NCBI RefSeq assembly: GCF_005049285.1
Contig: NZ_SOSC01000010.1
Location: 1-64,000 of the forward strand
Direction: 5' to 3'
Length of the DNA stretch: 64,000 bases
Source of the DNA: Halorientalis salina
Lineage (GTDB): Archaea; Halobacteriota; Halobacteria; Halobacteriales; Haloarculaceae
The position numbers were made by a program, and so were the translations under genes. Shown one piece after another: positions 1 through 8,692 of this stretch (its first letter is position 1; each line of letters begins with the position of its first letter). The notes beneath the pieces were generated by a model, which saw only the letters and a list, made by a program, of their open reading frames with translations, was not told the origin of the DNA and made no database searches.

Positions 1-78
1 TACTGTCTCGGTAGCCGCCGCATTCAAGAAGTCGTCTACCGAAGCTACGTCTTGCAGGGCGTTGGTACTGCTGGACAC
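1..78 (-). CDS. N-terminus of a probable IS transposase (cut by window edge)
   Basis: Read on the minus strand, a GTG at 78 opens a frame of 26 codons that runs off the left edge. The peptide contains ALQDVASVDDFLNA, which I recall as typical of the first residues of haloarchaeal ISH8/IS4-group transposases. A perfect 7-bp inverted repeat (96-111) sits just upstream, in what would be the leader between the gene and the element end. The IS end and target duplication cannot be placed from this side alone. Family assignment rests on memory of a short N-terminal stretch, so it is tentative. Confidence 0.4.
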   Translation of the reverse strand, partial: MSSSTNALQDVASVDDFLNAAATETV

Positions 79-173
79 AGTTTCCAAACCCTGCGGCCTC
101 CCACGGGAGGCTTTCTATGACACGCTCAAAATGCCAAATACAGGCCAACAAGTGCCTTTGTGACATTTTTACC

Positions 174-187
174 GGCATTTATTAATG
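174..187 (+). promoter_or_regulatory. TATA-like element for the FkbM-like gene
   Basis: The A/T-rich run ggcatttattaatga lies about 25-35 bases before the ATG at 210, the usual spacing for a leaderless haloarchaeal transcript. It supports 210 as the start codon. Confidence 0.4.
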
Positions 188-209
188 ACGCAGTAAAATC
201 ATCGAACAC

Positions 210-935
210 ATGACATTGAATATGTTCAAGATACCCGGAAAGTTTCTATTGAGTCAGATGTCCCACTCGAAATTCACATTTCATTTGCAGTGCTTTGCAC
301 TGAATTTCGTTTCTAACCTCCCGAAACATATCCTTGCAGACAAAGGAGATACTGTATTAGCTGCAGGAGTCTGGAGGGTTGAGACAGTCGAAGACTGGGT
401 TGATGCCGTCGGTCCTGACGGCGAGGTCTTCGTCGTGGAAGCCGAGCCCCAGAATGTCGAGATTCTGCGAGTCGAGAAGGAGAGACGAAACTGGGAGAAC
501 GTGACGATTCTCCACCGTGCAGTCTGGAACGATTCCGAGGAGATAGAATTCCTCGTGAGCACCAATTCCGCGATCAATCGAATTTCGAGTGCGGAAACTT
601 TCGTTCCTGACCACCCGCCAGAGGAATACCGAGAACGGGTGCCGGTCCAAGCCGACACGATCGACACCATCATTGAGGACGCGAGCGCCGGTGATGTGGA
701 CCTCGTCTTCACTCAAATTAGCGGGGCCGAGATAGAAGCCGTCGAAGGAATGGAAGAAACCCTTCGCCAACCAGACATACGAGTGTGGATGCGAGCCACA
801 CAGCCCCTCGAAGACGAAGATACCGCCGCAAACGAGAAGATCGCAACGATGCTTCAGGAACGTGGTCTAACAGTTTGCCACGGCAAACATGAACCCGACC
901 GTTACGGAGGAAACGTCTATGCAGCACGACTGTGA
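210..935 (+). CDS. FkbM-family methyltransferase-like protein
   Basis: The 241-residue protein has the FkbM layout: a Rossmann-type segment (GPDGEVFVVEAEPQN), then a central ENVTILHRAVW block, and near the C-terminus the diagnostic VDTI...ISGAEIEAVEGMEE region. Known members O-methylate sugars or lipids using S-adenosylmethionine. The first SAM motif, normally vDvGAnxG, reads VLAAGVWRV here: the Asp is Ala and the second Gly is lost, so catalysis is uncertain, although similar variants occur in haloarchaea as I recall. The first 45 residues are poorly alignable. The gene is A/T-richer than the later genes and lies next to a likely IS end. Probable role: decoration of a surface glycan. Confidence 0.65.
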   Translation: MTLNMFKIPGKFLLSQMSHSKFTFHLQCFALNFVSNLPKHILADKGDTVLAAGVWRVETVEDWVDAVGPDGEVFVVEAEPQNVEILRVEKERRNWENVTILHRAVWNDSEEIEFLVSTNSAINRISSAETFVPDHPPEEYRERVPVQADTIDTIIEDASAGDVDLVFTQISGAEIEAVEGMEETLRQPDIRVWMRATQPLEDEDTAANEKIATMLQERGLTVCHGKHEPDRYGGNVYAARL

Positions 936-1005
936 ACGTTCCTTACAGTCTGGCGGTTTGAATTCAATACATTCATTCGACGGACCAGGTCAGAGGTAAC
1001 ACAGT

Positions 1006-2136
1006 ATGGAGTATTCTTCCGCTGAGATTTTACGTGGAGTTCAAGAAAAGCATCTTCTAGACGACGGTGTTAGCGTCGAAGATGTCGCCAATCGGACTCA
1101 CAACTACTTCAACCAGCGGGGAGAGTTACAGATTCCTGTTTTAGACGAGAAACGAGCAGCTGAGGAGGGACGTCCAGAATATCCGAACGGTAAGGAATTC
1201 GCGGTGTGTCTCACACACGATGTAGACCACATCTGTCCACAAGCACTGAAGCCCCAGATCCGGCAGTTACGGACTACCGTTTCGAATCTCGTGGATAACG
1301 AGGCGAGGTCCTCACTGGTCAAGTCGTGTTTGCGGCAGTTATACGCCTTCTCGCGAGCGGCAATGTCTTCCGGGGAATCGGCCAGTGAGACAGTCTCGGG
1401 GATTGATGCTATCAGAGACGTCGAACGGAAGTACAATGCACCCTCAACGTTTTTCGTTCCACCGGAGCATTCGCTTGTGGAGTCCAGGTTGGACCCACAC
1501 ATCAGTTATTCAACTTGTATCGAGTACGACGGTGAAACGCGTCCATTCACAGAGGTGATGAAGGAGTTGTTGAAGGAGGGCGTTGAGATCGGTCTCCATC
1601 CTTCACTCGGAACATATCGAGATAGTTCAGCACTCCGAACACAGCGCGAGCGACTCGAAACAGTCATCGGTTCGTCCATTGAGAGCGTACGACACCATCG
1701 GTTGCAGTATGACATCCAGTCAACGCCAAGCGTGCAAGCGCAAGCAGGCTTCAAATACGATTCGAGTCTTGGGATCAAGGGTGACAACGGTTTTCGATTC
1801 GGAACGTCATATCCCTGGAAACTCTATGACTGGACGGATACCGACACGAGTGACGTTTTAGAGATTCCCCTTGTCTTGGACGAAGGGTTCTTGAAACCCG
1901 GTCGGGGGGGAATTTCAGACGCCACTTACATGTCGTATGTCGATCACTTCATTAGAGAAGTGAAGGCGGTTTCCGGCACATTAACGCTACTTTGGCATCC
2001 GAGTTTCTTCGACGACGGCGGAAGAGTAGCACTGTACGAGTCTGTCTTGGAACGACTGGCAGAAGCGGGGGCATGGTTCACCACAATCGGGCAACTTGGA
2101 GCGTGGTGGAACGAAAATGTCCAAAGTCCTAGTTGA
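1006..2136 (+). CDS. Polysaccharide deacetylase family protein
   Basis: The 376-residue protein carries THDVDH at about residues 70-75, the metal-binding Asp motif of NodB-type carbohydrate deacetylases (CE4), then IGLHPS near residue 196 and LLWHPSFF near 332, which fit the remaining conserved histidine motifs. There is no signal peptide, so it probably acts in the cytoplasm on a lipid-linked or nucleotide-linked sugar. A gaggt sequence at 993-997, eight bases before the ATG, is a plausible Shine-Dalgarno site. It is larger than a minimal NodB domain, with about 60 extra N-terminal residues of unknown role. The gene converges with the FemAB-like gene; the 171 bases between them show nothing clear. 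Confidence 0.75.
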   Translation: MEYSSAEILRGVQEKHLLDDGVSVEDVANRTHNYFNQRGELQIPVLDEKRAAEEGRPEYPNGKEFAVCLTHDVDHICPQALKPQIRQLRTTVSNLVDNEARSSLVKSCLRQLYAFSRAAMSSGESASETVSGIDAIRDVERKYNAPSTFFVPPEHSLVESRLDPHISYSTCIEYDGETRPFTEVMKELLKEGVEIGLHPSLGTYRDSSALRTQRERLETVIGSSIESVRHHRLQYDIQSTPSVQAQAGFKYDSSLGIKGDNGFRFGTSYPWKLYDWTDTDTSDVLEIPLVLDEGFLKPGRGGISDATYMSYVDHFIREVKAVSGTLTLLWHPSFFDDGGRVALYESVLERLAEAGAWFTTIGQLGAWWNENVQSPS

Positions 2137-2307
2137 AGAATTGGATCGATAGATGGTATGGGAGAGTGTTTCACCATGCATCGGTTCAAGAACGGTCAGC
2201 AGGAGGAGCGAGAAAGGTCGGTTTAAAGGCCGTCATTGATTTCACGGTTACGTGAGGGATAGTGAAGGACTGGAAGCAGGACGGCTTCGATGCTAACAGC
2301 CGATGGG

Positions 2308-3366
2308 TTACAGTTCGTCAAACGGAAGCACGTAGAACCATGGGTACTCATTTACTACCTCGTCTGGAGACAACGAAGTAAGCTCACTAACATCCTCATA
2401 CTGATTAACGAAGTAATAGTACTCAGTCTCTATTGGTTCAAAACTACGTTTGAACTTGTACACACCATCCTGTGTCGTCCACGTCCCACCGAAGTTCCAA
2501 GTATCGTACCCTTCCCTGATACCATCTCGCATCGCTTGATAGATCAGATAGTTCATGGGATAGACATCACGGTACTCCGAAATAGTAACGGGGGTGAAAT
2601 ATTCAATCGTTTGTTGGTGATAAAATAGCAGAAGCAGTCCCACAACTTCGTTATCATATTCTGCGACATACACTTTGAAATCGTCGTTTGGTGAGAAGTG
2701 AGATTCGAGTTCTCTGAAAAACGCAGGTGGTTTCGGCGTCCCACCGACCGCTTCCATATGTTTCGTATGCTCGGTAATGAGCAGTTCGCGAATGCGCTCG
2801 TCGCACGTTCGCTCGGTGACATCAACCCCCTCTTTTTTTGCCTTGCGGATCGCCGTTCGACAGCGTTTTTCGACATCGTAAAGCAGTGTTTCCTCATCGG
2901 CGGATTGCGGGAGCGGTTTTATCTGACCGATTCGTGAATCCGTGTAATCTGGATCCAACTCTTCCTGATATATGGTATCCTCCTCAAACGGAGACGTTAT
3001 GACCGTTGAGAAAACACAGTTTTCTTCACGTGCGACTGACTTGATTGTCGAAAGTAGCTCGGAACGGGCAGTGCTCCGGGTTTCTTGATCAATCTCCGAC
3101 GAGACCAGAACTCCGCCGTGGCTTCCGAAGAATGGAAGTGAATTTAGAACGTTCCCATATTCATCATTTCTCGTGACGAATGTTGGAAGCGCGCCCACGG
3201 GGCGTGAGTCTTCGTACGCGATGAAATACTTCGGCTCATCTCGCATAACCAACTGTAAGTGGTCCCGGTACGCCAACGAATGGAAGAATGTACTGTTTGC
3301 CGCGGTATCAAGTACCGACTCATAATCCGACTCGTTGTCTGCTACAACTTGTTCGATTTCCATCAA
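2308..3366 (-). CDS. FemAB/GNAT-type acyltransferase (BioF2-like domain)
   Basis: The 352-residue protein matches the FemAB-like / Acetyltransf_6 fold found in exopolysaccharide clusters: an N-terminal half with SLAYRDHLQ and GALPTFVTRN, then a GNAT-like half containing RTAIRKAKKEGV, VGLLLLFYHQQ and MNYLIYQAMRDGIREGYDTW followed by NFGGTW. The YDTWNFGGT block near the C-terminus is the clearest family mark. Bacterial relatives move amino acids from tRNA to peptidoglycan precursors; haloarchaea lack peptidoglycan, so the acceptor here is probably a surface sugar. It follows the sulfatase-like gene on the minus strand with a 61-base gap and may share its transcript. The substrate is unknown. 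Confidence 0.7.
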   Translation of the reverse strand: MMEIEQVVADNESDYESVLDTAANSTFFHSLAYRDHLQLVMRDEPKYFIAYEDSRPVGALPTFVTRNDEYGNVLNSLPFFGSHGGVLVSSEIDQETRSTARSELLSTIKSVAREENCVFSTVITSPFEEDTIYQEELDPDYTDSRIGQIKPLPQSADEETLLYDVEKRCRTAIRKAKKEGVDVTERTCDERIRELLITEHTKHMEAVGGTPKPPAFFRELESHFSPNDDFKVYVAEYDNEVVGLLLLFYHQQTIEYFTPVTISEYRDVYPMNYLIYQAMRDGIREGYDTWNFGGTWTTQDGVYKFKRSFEPIETEYYYFVNQYEDVSELTSLSPDEVVNEYPWFYVLPFDEL

Positions 3367-3427
3367 TAGTTAACAGCTGCCCGTTAATTGGAGTTCATTT
3401 GATAGCCGACGCGCCTGGAACATGTTG

Positions 3428-4675
3428 TCAGAGGTACCCGAGGTCTTCAAGTCGTTCCTGGACGATATCCGAATCCGCCCCATCTTTCATCACTCCCACA
3501 TTTTCAATTTCGTCTTCCAGGATTTTCCGAAGTTCGGCGACAACCTCAGTGTTTTGCTCAGAGACATCAGTGCGTTCATCCGGGTCTGACTTGACATTAT
3601 AAAGTTCCTCTGTATCGTTTTCAGGGTCCCAGATGAGTTTCCATGTGTCACGGATGACCGAGAAGTTACTGATGGCCGAGATGTCACGTTCAGACGGGTT
3701 CTCGTATCTCGTGGTGGCGCTGAATGCGATAGAGGGATAATCGACGGCCGCGGTGTCACCTTCGATTGCAGGAGACAGCGAGATTCCATCGAGGTGATGG
3801 TTGACGTCTTTCTCGATCCCAACGGACTCGTACAAGGTGGGCAGGATATCTATCGAACGGACGGGCTCCGTGATGCGGATTCCCGTTTCAGTGCCTAGAT
3901 TATACAGTATTAGGGGCACTTTCAATACCTCGTTGTACAGGGACGGGCCGTGTAAATCGAAGGCGTCCATGTCTGACCGGTCCTCACGACGTTCACCCCA
4001 GGTCTCTCCGTGATCAGCCGTGATTATTATCGCTGTATCTTCCAATAGGTCCTCCCGCTTCAAACGGTCGATGATCGCACGCAGGTACCACTCACTGAAA
4101 TGTTCGATTGCATTCTGGTACCGGTATTTCATCTCTCGTAAATCGTCCTCGTCATTGGAGCGAAGTTTATCGAGTCCTTCCTCCTGTGCTCGATACCAAG
4201 CCTCCTTCGAGTATTTAAGCACGTATGGAAGGTGGGTCCCTCGATAGAGATTGAAGAGGAAAAACGGTTCGTCCCCTTGTTGGGTGATGAAATCCAGAAG
4301 GTTCGTTAGGTCGAGTGATTTCGCGTAGTAATCAACATCTTTGTCCCATTGCTCATAGAGACTTTCACTGTCTAGAAAGGCAGCCGTCGTGTATCCTTTC
4401 GAAGAGAAGTGTTCAAAAACCGTCTGGACCGGTTCATCGTTTAGGTCGAACTCAGATGAGAAAATGTTCATCCGGTGGGCATATTTGCCAGTTAGATGCG
4501 TGGCGACCGAAGGGACCGTCCACGGTGCCGACGACGTGACGTCATCGAATACGACACCGTTGTCAGCAAGTCGGTCAATTTCAGTTGTCAATACAGATTC
4601 ATTTCCATAACAGCCGAGATAATCCGGGCGAAGGGCGTCGACAGCCAGGTAGATGACATTCTTCTTTCGTGGCAT
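3428..4675 (-). CDS. Sulfatase/alkaline-phosphatase superfamily hydrolase
   Basis: The 415-residue protein begins with IYLAVDALRPDYLGCYG, the first metal-binding Asp region of the sulfatase superfamily, and has ITADHGETWG and HGPSLYNEVLKVPL later, which supply further metal ligands. At the formylglycine position the sequence is APWTVPSV: Thr53 replaces the Cys or Ser needed for a type I sulfatase, and the following Arg is Val. Thr at this site is typical of phosphoglycerol or phosphoethanolamine transferases and of phosphodiesterases in the superfamily. There are no transmembrane segments, so it is soluble. Likely job: adding or removing a phospho- or sulfo-group on a surface glycan. It probably has its own promoter within the end of the upstream gene. 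Confidence 0.8.
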   Translation of the reverse strand: MPRKKNVIYLAVDALRPDYLGCYGNESVLTTEIDRLADNGVVFDDVTSSAPWTVPSVATHLTGKYAHRMNIFSSEFDLNDEPVQTVFEHFSSKGYTTAAFLDSESLYEQWDKDVDYYAKSLDLTNLLDFITQQGDEPFFLFNLYRGTHLPYVLKYSKEAWYRAQEEGLDKLRSNDEDDLREMKYRYQNAIEHFSEWYLRAIIDRLKREDLLEDTAIIITADHGETWGERREDRSDMDAFDLHGPSLYNEVLKVPLILYNLGTETGIRITEPVRSIDILPTLYESVGIEKDVNHHLDGISLSPAIEGDTAAVDYPSIAFSATTRYENPSERDISAISNFSVIRDTWKLIWDPENDTEELYNVKSDPDERTDVSEQNTEVVAELRKILEDEIENVGVMKDGADSDIVQERLEDLGYL

Positions 4676-4702
4676 TGCTCTTCCGCAAACCCACGGATGG
4701 AG

Positions 4703-4714
4703 TATTTTTAAATA
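4703..4714 (-). promoter_or_regulatory. TATA-like element for the sulfatase-like gene
   Basis: On the minus strand the run TATTTAAAAATA lies 28-39 bases before the ATG at 4675. It overlaps the last codons of the upstream aminotransferase, so the sulfatase-like gene could be transcribed independently and leaderless. Confidence 0.45.
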
Positions 4715-5832
4715 TTCGTGTTATCCGGGTTCTCGTCCCCGTCAGCATCTCTGAACTCGGCCACCGCCGCATCAACAGCGCTTGCACAATTTCTGACGTA
4801 CTCCTCGCTGACTGTCGAATCTACCCATAGATTAATCGTGTGCAGTGACAACCGAGTTGCTACTTCGACTGGTTCGGCCCCTCCGAACTGACGGTCGATT
4901 GGATAGTAGAGGGTACTCGCGTGGAAATCGTCATCGCGAAGTGATGAGACCACATGCTCTCGACACGATTCCGACGGCATTCGGACGCTATACCTGTAGT
5001 ATGAAGGTTCCCCCAGTGGTGACGGATGAGTCACTGCTGGATGGGATATTTCTGAACGATATATTCCTGCATGACGTCGACGGGTTCGGATTTCGTCCTC
5101 GAGACCGTCCATAGCTGCCTCTATATCGGCTATCGAGTCGATTTCGAACCCTTGCATGTACAGCGGACGAAACTGTTCCGGAAGTACCTCAAAGAGTTTG
5201 CCCCCACGGCGAAATTCAGATTGATAATCCTCGATAGCATAATAGAGTCGACGGTAGTGTTCCGTCATCCGTTCCAGTACATCCTGGTCTCGGACAGGAA
5301 CGGCTTTCTCACGCTCGCGGAGTTCGGCAGCTAACTCGGAATTATCCGTCAGAATTGCCCCACCGTGACCGGCGTCAATCGGTTTCTTGTCGTTGAAACT
5401 GACGAGGCTCACGTCCCCTCCTGAACCGGGTTGTGGACCGTCGTGGCTAGTGCCGATCGCGTGACAAGCATCTTCTATGAGTTTCACATCGTATTCTTCA
5501 CAGACGGTCGCGATAGGGTCTAGGTCAAGCGGGTGTCCGAAAAGGTGTACCGCTACCACAGCATCCGTATCGGTACTAATGACGTCTTCGAGTGCCGCAC
5601 TATCCAGATTGTAATCTGACGCCCTGACATCACAGAACTTCGGCTGCGCTCCCCCGTAGATGCAACTGTAAACGGCTGAGGGACACGTGTAGGCCGGGAA
5701 TATGACATCTCCGCCGTCACACATTGCTTCGATGGCAAGTGCGAGGCCGGTCGTAGCCCTCCCAAAGAGAACGCACGCTTCTCGGTCGAAGTAGTCCGCC
5801 ACACTGCTGGCGAGTTCACGTCGAGAAGTCAT
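4708..5832 (-). CDS. DegT/DnrJ/EryC1/StrS-family aminotransferase
   Basis: The 374-residue protein is a PLP-dependent sugar aminotransferase: FGRATTGLALAIEAM (cofactor phosphate loop), FPAYTCPSAVY, LIEDACHAIG (Asp that contacts the PLP ring, about residue 121), and SFNDKKPIDAGHGG (Schiff-base Lys at 149 or 150). Members transfer an amino group from glutamate to a keto-sugar nucleotide. The first 20-25 residues seen in most relatives are missing before TSRRELASSVADYF. The bases just upstream, read one frame over, would encode a plausible extension and end in an ATGA overlap with this start, so a frameshift or a miscalled start is possible. It lies 90 bases downstream of the 3-dehydrogenase gene and shares its direction. 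Confidence 0.8.
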   Translation of the reverse strand: MTSRRELASSVADYFDREACVLFGRATTGLALAIEAMCDGGDVIFPAYTCPSAVYSCIYGGAQPKFCDVRASDYNLDSAALEDVISTDTDAVVAVHLFGHPLDLDPIATVCEEYDVKLIEDACHAIGTSHDGPQPGSGGDVSLVSFNDKKPIDAGHGGAILTDNSELAAELREREKAVPVRDQDVLERMTEHYRRLYYAIEDYQSEFRRGGKLFEVLPEQFRPLYMQGFEIDSIADIEAAMDGLEDEIRTRRRHAGIYRSEISHPAVTHPSPLGEPSYYRYSVRMPSESCREHVVSSLRDDDFHASTLYYPIDRQFGGAEPVEVATRLSLHTINLWVDSTVSEEYVRNCASAVDAAVAEFRDADGDENPDNTNI

Positions 5833-5922
5833 TTATCGTCCCTCCCAGTGGACGCCTGAGACCTTCTGTTCGGGCGAACGAGAGCTGAAGCCATTTTCTG
5901 AAGGCCATTGCGAACGGGGACA

Positions 5923-6888
5923 TCATTCTCTAAGAATCCTATCGACGATACGTGATGCACACCTGATGGCCTCGATACCGTCTTCCCCGTCGACGCGCGG
6001 TTTGGTTCTGTTCCGAACACACGCCAGGAAATGTTCAATTTCGTTTTTTAGGGGTTCGCGTGTGCTGACGAATGGACGCTCGGTTATTTTCTCCATCCGA
6101 TAGCCACTCTGGTTCTCCAGTCGCGTCATCTGTTCGACTCCACGCCGTTGAATGCGGATGGACTGTTCTTGATACTTGAGTTGGATGTACTTTTCCCGTG
6201 TGGTGATGTCCAAACGCCGGACCTTTCCGTGAGTTACGTGGCTAGACGTCGCAGTTGCAACTACACCACCCTCGAAGTTCATCGTTGCCACTGCGTGGTC
6301 GATCTCTTTGGAGTAGGTCGTCGTTCCGACCGCGTTCAGCGACGTACAGTCCGCATGGACGATATTCCGGATGATGTCGAGATCATGAATCATCAGGTCG
6401 TAGACGACGCTTTCCTGTGTCAGATGCTCGTTAAACGGGCCGAGCCGATGCGCTTCGATAGCGATCAGTTCCTCATCGGAGAGGATGTCATCTAGCAGTT
6501 CTACTGCCGGGTTGAAACGCTCGATGAGACCGACTTGCAGAATGGCATCGTTTGACTTTGCAGTGTCGACAATAGCGGTTGCATCCGCAACAGTCATCGC
6601 GAGTGGCTTCTCAACGAGGAGATCTAGTCCCATTTGGAGACAGGTTTCGGACACCTCGCGGTGGCGATGGTTGGGCACAGCCACCGTTGCCGCATCGGCT
6701 ACGGCGATATCCTCCGGCGAATCGAGAACGGTAACATCGTACGTATCACGGACTTCTGCTGCTCGGCTCGCATCAGGTTCAACGACTTCGACGAGTTCTG
6801 CACCAGGGAGTTCGTCGTACACCCGGAGGTGGTTTGCACCCATGTTACCGGCGCCGATGACAGCCACTGGAACGGTCTTCGATGTCAT
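5923..6888 (-). CDS. Gfo/Idh/MocA oxidoreductase, likely UDP-GlcNAc(A) 3-dehydrogenase
   Basis: The 321-residue protein has a Rossmann motif IGAGNMG at residues 11-17, the EKPLA motif with the catalytic-region Lys at about 94, and GLIERFNPAVE and VYDLMIHDLDII, which in WlbA/WbpB-type enzymes line the sugar site. That group oxidises C3 of UDP-GlcNAc or its uronic acid to a 3-keto sugar. Its start overlaps the end of the aminotransferase gene by 4 bases, and that gene overlaps the acetyltransferase gene by 4 bases, so three steps of one pathway are translationally coupled. This arrangement supports the WlbA-like call over a generic sugar dehydrogenase. The exact substrate cannot be fixed from sequence. 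Confidence 0.8.
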   Translation of the reverse strand: MTSKTVPVAVIGAGNMGANHLRVYDELPGAELVEVVEPDASRAAEVRDTYDVTVLDSPEDIAVADAATVAVPNHRHREVSETCLQMGLDLLVEKPLAMTVADATAIVDTAKSNDAILQVGLIERFNPAVELLDDILSDEELIAIEAHRLGPFNEHLTQESVVYDLMIHDLDIIRNIVHADCTSLNAVGTTTYSKEIDHAVATMNFEGGVVATATSSHVTHGKVRRLDITTREKYIQLKYQEQSIRIQRRGVEQMTRLENQSGYRMEKITERPFVSTREPLKNEIEHFLACVRNRTKPRVDGEDGIEAIRCASRIVDRILRE

Positions 6889-7973
6889 GACTCTCTTTGA
6901 GTTCGGTTGATAGTATTGCCAATCCGTTCGATGTCAGCTTCCAACAGCGTCGGATGGGTTGGGACTGAGATCACCTGCTCACTTAGCTCCCTTGCTATTG
7001 GATACAGACCACAGTCGTCATACACATGTTGGCTCGAAATCGGTGTTGGGTAGTAGATGCCATACCCGATGTCGGCCTCTTTTAGACGGGTTTCGAGATG
7101 GTCACGTAGGGGCGAGGTGATCGTGTACTGGTGGAATGCGTGGATTCTATTCTCAGGTATGTAGGGGGGAGAGGCGACGGTAGATTCGTGGATTTTTGTA
7201 GTGAGAGACCGAGCGTTCTCACGTCGTTTCTCGATCCAGTCCGGGAGCCGTCGTAACTGCTCCCTGCCGATGGCCGCGTGAACATTCGTCATCCTAAAAT
7301 TGTATCCTATCTCCACATGCTCGTACCGACTGGTACGGCCGTGGTCGATGAGACGCCGTGCTCGATCGGCCACCTCGTCGTCATCGGTCGTGATCATCCC
7401 GCCCTCACCGGTCGTCATGTTCTTCGTCGGATAAAACGAGAACGCCCCAGCATCACCCAGTGACCCAACCATCTCGCCGTCGAACGTAGCGCCATGGGCC
7501 TGGGCAGCGTCTTCGAACAGTTGGAGCCCGTATTCCCGGGCGATGTCCCTGAACGCGCCCATGTCTGCCGGAAGCCCGTAGAGATGGACCGGCATGATCG
7601 CCATCACGTCGTCGCGTTCGGCCAGTACGTCCCGGACGGCGTCGGGGTCAAGGTTGAACGTATCGCGCCGTACGTCGGCGAAGGCTACCTCGGCACCCGC
7701 ATGTCGAATCGCGTTTGCGGAGGCGATGAACGAGAACGGCGTCGTCAGGACGACGTCGCCGTCACCGATCCCGGCCGCCTCAAGCATCGCGTGCAGCGCT
7801 GTCGTTCCAGAGGACGTCGCGATAGCGTGGTCGACGCCGACGTACTCGGCGAACTCGGCTTCGAACTCGCGGACCACCGCACCGTCGGCGAGCATCCCCG
7901 AGTCCAGTACGTCACAGACCGCTTCCTTGGCGGCTTCTGAGACCTGTGGGTCGGCGATGGGGATCTCAGTCAT
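6885..7973 (-). CDS. DegT-family aminotransferase, likely UDP-3-keto-GlcNAc(A) 3-aminotransferase
   Basis: The 362-residue protein is a full-length sugar aminotransferase: [21 protein letters not shown] at the N-terminus, [12 protein letters not shown] (PLP phosphate binding), [11 protein letters not shown] (ring-contact Asp, about 155) and [16 protein letters not shown] (Schiff-base Lys184). Length and motifs match WbpE/WlbC, which aminate the 3-keto group made by the neighbouring dehydrogenase. It sits in the middle of a three-gene set with 4-base overlaps on both sides. Perosamine-type C4 amination is the main alternative, but the genes beside it argue for C3. Confidence 0.85.
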   Translation of the reverse strand: MTEIPIADPQVSEAAKEAVCDVLDSGMLADGAVVREFEAEFAEYVGVDHAIATSSGTTALHAMLEAAGIGDGDVVLTTPFSFIASANAIRHAGAEVAFADVRRDTFNLDPDAVRDVLAERDDVMAIMPVHLYGLPADMGAFRDIAREYGLQLFEDAAQAHGATFDGEMVGSLGDAGAFSFYPTKNMTTGEGGMITTDDDEVADRARRLIDHGRTSRYEHVEIGYNFRMTNVHAAIGREQLRRLPDWIEKRRENARSLTTKIHESTVASPPYIPENRIHAFHQYTITSPLRDHLETRLKEADIGYGIYYPTPISSQHVYDDCGLYPIARELSEQVISVPTHPTLLEADIERIGNTINRTQRES

Positions 7974-8548
7974 AGATCGTTCTCACCAGCCAGTTCCGGC
8001 GGGAGGTCCTGGACCGTCGCTGGGACGCCCGCGGCCAGCATCCTCGCCGGCACGTCGTCAGTCACCACGGCACCAGCGGCCACGAAGGCCCCTTCACCCA
8101 CGGTCACGCCCGGCAGCACAGTCGCGTTCGCGCCGACGGAGACGCCGTCTTCCAGCGTCGGTCCCGTCAGGTCGACGTCCTGCCGGAGGGGATACGGGTC
8201 GTTCAACAGCGTCGCGTTCGGGCCGAGGAAAACGTTGCTCCCGATGGTCGTGTTCCGGGGGACGTAGACCCCCGTCTGCATGCTGACGTCGTCGCCGACA
8301 GTCGTCGCCCCATCGACCACCGCCTGTGTGCCGACGAGGACATCGTCACCCACGTGGGTCTCCTCCCGAACCAAGGCGTGGTGGCCCGTCGTAAACGAAC
8401 GGCCGGCCGTCACGTCATCGTAGACGATAGTCCCTGCTCGAATGACGCTTCCCGGGCCAAACTCCGGCGGGGCCGTCTCGTCATCGTAGGCGACGCCGAC
8501 CGTCGCGCCATCCGAAACGACAACGTCCGGCACTGTCTCGTCGTCCAT
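7970..8548 (-). CDS. Left-handed beta-helix acetyltransferase, WbpD/WlbB-like
   Basis: The 192-residue protein is built of hexapeptide repeats ([54 protein letters not shown]) ending in the usual [12 protein letters not shown] loop. Such trimeric enzymes use acetyl-CoA; WbpD and WlbB, of about 190 residues, acetylate the 3-amino group of UDP-GlcNAc3NA. I chose the ATG at 8548 because the longer frame upstream to 8995 lies antisense to the start of the epimerase gene and has no family character. It is first in a three-gene operon and diverges from the epimerase at 8693. Confidence 0.85.
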   Translation of the reverse strand: MDDETVPDVVVSDGATVGVAYDDETAPPEFGPGSVIRAGTIVYDDVTAGRSFTTGHHALVREETHVGDDVLVGTQAVVDGATTVGDDVSMQTGVYVPRNTTIGSNVFLGPNATLLNDPYPLRQDVDLTGPTLEDGVSVGANATVLPGVTVGEGAFVAAGAVVTDDVPARMLAAGVPATVQDLPPELAGENDL

Positions 8549-8692
8549 GCTTCGTTGCCTGTGGCCTGTAGTCGAGTACGTATGTGTATTTCGCCCGAGT
8601 GGACGGGAACGAGAGAGATGTCGAGGGAGGGAGTTCGGATGACCCCTCGGGGGACCGAAGGTTCTAAGCGGATACTGAACGCAATCCCGCAT

